The translations under genes were made by a program, and so were the position numbers. From positions 1-33,068 of the forward strand of contig CAJQQH010000109.1 in assembly GCA_905480405.1 (NCBI GenBank): DNA of 33,068 nt. Direction: 5' to 3'. Below the pieces are notes generated by a model, which had not been told where the DNA came from, ran no database searches, and saw only the letters and a program-made list of their open reading frames with translations. Of the stretch, positions 31,146-33,068 are shown one piece after another. Origin of the DNA: an uncultured Polaribacter sp. (lineage in GTDB: Bacteria; Bacteroidota; Bacteroidia; Flavobacteriales; Flavobacteriaceae). Numbering within the stretch: the first letter of the stretch is position 1; every line of letters starts with the position of its first letter.

Positions 31146-32696
31146 TTATTTAATTACCTTTTTTAAAATACCAAATACAGCTCTTATAAAAGTTGCGCTT
31201 GTTAATACTTTAACAATAGGGTTTTGTCGTGTACTTTTTCTAGAATAAGATCTTGTAGACTCCTTCTTACGTTCTCTTTCTAATTTATCTCTTTCCTTTT
31301 GTTCGGCAGCATCTTTTATTGCTTTTTCTTCAGCTTTATTAATTTTATCAATTTTGCTGTTTAGCAACTCATATGCACTTTCTCTATCTAATTCTTGATT
31401 ATATTTATGTGTTAATCTAGAGTTACCAATAACTTGTTTTAACTCTTTATCTGTTAAAATATCCATTCTACTCATTGGAGCACGCAACATTGTTCTTGCT
31501 AATGGAGTCGGAATTCCTTTTTCATTTAAAACAGATACAAATGCTTCTCCAATACCTAACTGTGTTAAAACATCTTTTGTTTCATAATATTCAGAATCTG
31601 GATAATTCTCTGCTGCTAATTTTATTGCTTTTCTATCTTTTGCTGTAAAAGCTCTTAATGCATGCTGAATTTTTAAACCTAATTGTGCTAAAATATCTTC
31701 CGGTACATCTTTTGGATTCTGAGTTACAAAATACAAGCCAATTCCCTTAGAACGTATTAATTTTACAATACTTTCTATTTGATTTAACAATGCTTTTGAA
31801 GCTTCTTCAAACACTAAATGTGCTTCATCAATAAAAATAATTAACTCTGGTCTTCCACTATCTCCTTGTTCTGGGAAAGTTTCGTAAACCTCTGCCAATA
31901 ATTGTAGCATAAATGTAGAAAACAGTTTTGGTTTATCTTGAATATCTGTTAAACGTAAAACAGAGATCATACCTCTACCGTTTTCATCTATTCTTGTTAA
32001 ATCTTCCACTTCAAAAGATTTTTCTCCAAAAAACAAACCGCCTCCTTGTTGTTCTATCTCTACAATTTTGCGTAAAATTGCGCCTGTACTAGCTGTAGAA
32101 ATTCGTCCGTATTCATTTTGTATTTCTTCCTTTCCTTCTTGCGTTACATATTGTAATACTTTCTTAAAATCTTTAATATCTAATAATGGTAATTTATTGT
32201 CATCACAATATTTAAAAATGATGGCTAAAATACCTGATTGTGTTTCTGTTAAATCTAAAATTCTTGAAAGTAAAACTGGGCCAAATTCAGAAACAGTTGC
32301 ACGCATTTTGGTACCATCTTGTTCAGAAATTGTTAAAATTTCTACAGGGAACTTCTTCGCTTCAAACGGGAAACCAATTTTTGCATGTCGCTCATCAATT
32401 TTTACATGTCCAGGGCTCGGTTGTGCTAAACCAGATAAATCTCCTTTAATATCCATTAACAAAACTGGGATACCTTGTTCAGATAAATTTTCTGCTAAAA
32501 CTTGTAATGTTTTTGTTTTACCAGTACCTGTTGCACCAGCAATTAAACCATGTCTATTTAAGGTTTTAAGCGGAACTTTTACAATTGCGTTTGTAATTGT
32601 TTCTTCTCCTAACATTGCTGCTCCAAGTTCTATAAACTCACCTTTGGTTTTGTAACCATCGTTTATATACTTAAAGAATTCTTCTTTCTGACTCAT
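31146..32696 (-). CDS. DUF853 / HerA-like ATPase
   Basis: The 516-residue protein is a P-loop ATPase of the DUF853 group, related to HerA/FtsK-type translocases. The Walker A motif GATGTGKT is at 54-61, followed by VLLMDIKGDLSGLAQ. The Walker B motif LIIFIDEAHLVFEEA is near 285, and a sensor segment IGLYFVTQNPKDVPEDIL follows near 325. The C-terminus is a charged helical region (about 440-490) and a basic tail (IRAVFGILKKVIK). The cellular role of this group is not established. It stands alone at the head of the minus-strand series with its own upstream region. Confidence 0.93.
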   Translation of the reverse strand: MSQKEEFFKYINDGYKTKGEFIELGAAMLGEETITNAIVKVPLKTLNRHGLIAGATGTGKTKTLQVLAENLSEQGIPVLLMDIKGDLSGLAQPSPGHVKIDERHAKIGFPFEAKKFPVEILTISEQDGTKMRATVSEFGPVLLSRILDLTETQSGILAIIFKYCDDNKLPLLDIKDFKKVLQYVTQEGKEEIQNEYGRISTASTGAILRKIVEIEQQGGGLFFGEKSFEVEDLTRIDENGRGMISVLRLTDIQDKPKLFSTFMLQLLAEVYETFPEQGDSGRPELIIFIDEAHLVFEEASKALLNQIESIVKLIRSKGIGLYFVTQNPKDVPEDILAQLGLKIQHALRAFTAKDRKAIKLAAENYPDSEYYETKDVLTQLGIGEAFVSVLNEKGIPTPLARTMLRAPMSRMDILTDKELKQVIGNSRLTHKYNQELDRESAYELLNSKIDKINKAEEKAIKDAAEQKERDKLERERKKESTRSYSRKSTRQNPIVKVLTSATFIRAVFGILKKVIK

Positions 32697-32784
32697 TTAC
32701 TTAAATTTTGATAAAAATAATCAAAGTTTAATGGATGTGAAATTATTTAATGAGTTTGTTCTAAAAAGTTGAAAAATTATTTCC

Positions 32785-32839
32785 AAAAATAATTAAAAGA
32801 AGATTCAAATTTATAATAATACTGAATCCTCTTTTAATT
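32785..32839 (-). terminator. terminator of the DHH phosphoesterase gene
   Basis: Arms at 32791-32807 and 32823-32839 pair over 17 bp with one mismatch around a 15-base loop. On the minus strand the hairpin is followed by ATTTTT. It lies 15 bases after the stop of the gene at the window's right edge. Confidence 0.75.
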
Positions 32840-32854
32840 TATTTGCAGAAGTTG

Positions 32855-33068
32855 CTAAGAAAAATACTGAGGAATTAACCCTTTAAGTTTCTCTAAAGTT
32901 TCGTCTACTGTTAAATCACTCATTCCGCCAGAAGCATTTGCATGACCTCCACCATTAAAATGTTCTTTTGCTAAAACATTTACAGGGTTTTCTGCTCCTT
33001 TAGATCTAAAAGAAATTTTCATAATTCCATCTCGCTCAGTAAAAACAATAGCAGCTCGCATTCCTTTT
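32855..33068 (-). CDS. DHH/DHHA1 family phosphoesterase (NrnA-like), C-terminal end only
   Basis: Seventy residues are readable before the window edge. They include FRSKGAENPVNVLAKEHFNG and the DHHA1 substrate-binding motif GGGHANASGG, and end in IPQYFS. This is the C-terminal end of proteins that degrade nano-RNAs and/or dephosphorylate pAp (NrnA type). The N-terminal DHH catalytic domain is outside the window, so the exact subtype cannot be confirmed. A start at 33061 would be an internal Met, not the real start. Confidence 0.9.
   Translation of the reverse strand, partial: KGMRAAIVFTERDGIMKISFRSKGAENPVNVLAKEHFNGGGHANASGGMSDLTVDETLEKLKGLIPQYFS

Noticed and set aside
32068..32655. Long plus-strand open frame opposite the HerA-like ATPase gene
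   Set aside because: It mirrors the codon pattern of the real minus-strand gene and its product shows no family features.

Overview
The window comes from a very AT-rich genome of the phylum Bacteroidota, most likely a marine member of the Flavobacteriaceae (Polaribacter/Tenacibaculum-like). Supporting signs are a type IX secretion (T9SS) sorting domain, a TonB-dependent receptor with an N-terminal carboxypeptidase-like domain, LytTR/LytS signalling, MORN_2 proteins, weak Shine-Dalgarno sequences and TAnnTTTG-type -7 promoter elements. No tRNA, rRNA, insertion sequence, CRISPR array or phage structural module was seen. The genus is an inference; only the sequence was read.

Layout. 1-1316 (minus): start of mnmA, cut by the window edge, and a secreted MORN-repeat protein. 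1359-4474 (plus): a helical protein of unknown role, purB, a small lipoprotein and a TerC-family membrane protein. 4512-7800 (plus): a likely metal-uptake unit made of a small His/Cys-rich exported protein, a TonB-dependent receptor and a His/Asp/Glu-rich lipoprotein, closed by a bidirectional terminator. 7848-10126 (minus): a UMF1-type MFS transporter and a lipoprotein M48 peptidase. 10234-13663 (plus): overlapping or tightly packed genes for an alpha/beta hydrolase, an exported MsrB, a YfcC-family carrier and a DUF1572 (DinB-like) protein.

13665-17885 (minus) is the most interesting part. It holds an exported protein built from a regular 34-residue repeat with an SDHY core, a LytS-type histidine kinase, a second LytS-like protein that has lost its phospho-acceptor His and is split by an A10 frameshift, and a LytTR response regulator. 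Two 13-bp direct repeats 21 bp apart lie just upstream of the predicted promoter of the repeat-protein gene and look like a LytTR operator. This suggests a self-contained envelope-sensing circuit.

18332-25311 (plus) runs divergently from it and encodes six exported proteins in a row: a T9SS substrate, an outer-membrane barrel, three modular secreted proteins (one with a YadA-type head) and a beta-helix protein ending in a coiled coil. It looks like a surface fibre or adhesin locus. The two halves share a 446-bp intergenic region.

25419-29749 (plus) returns to ordinary genes: a DinB-like protein, a four-helix membrane protein, ffh, folD and a YitT-family protein. 29767-33068 (minus) holds a cupin, two proteins of unknown function, a DUF853/HerA-like ATPase and the end of a DHH-family phosphoesterase gene. 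An (AAAT)8 microsatellite sits where the two directions converge.
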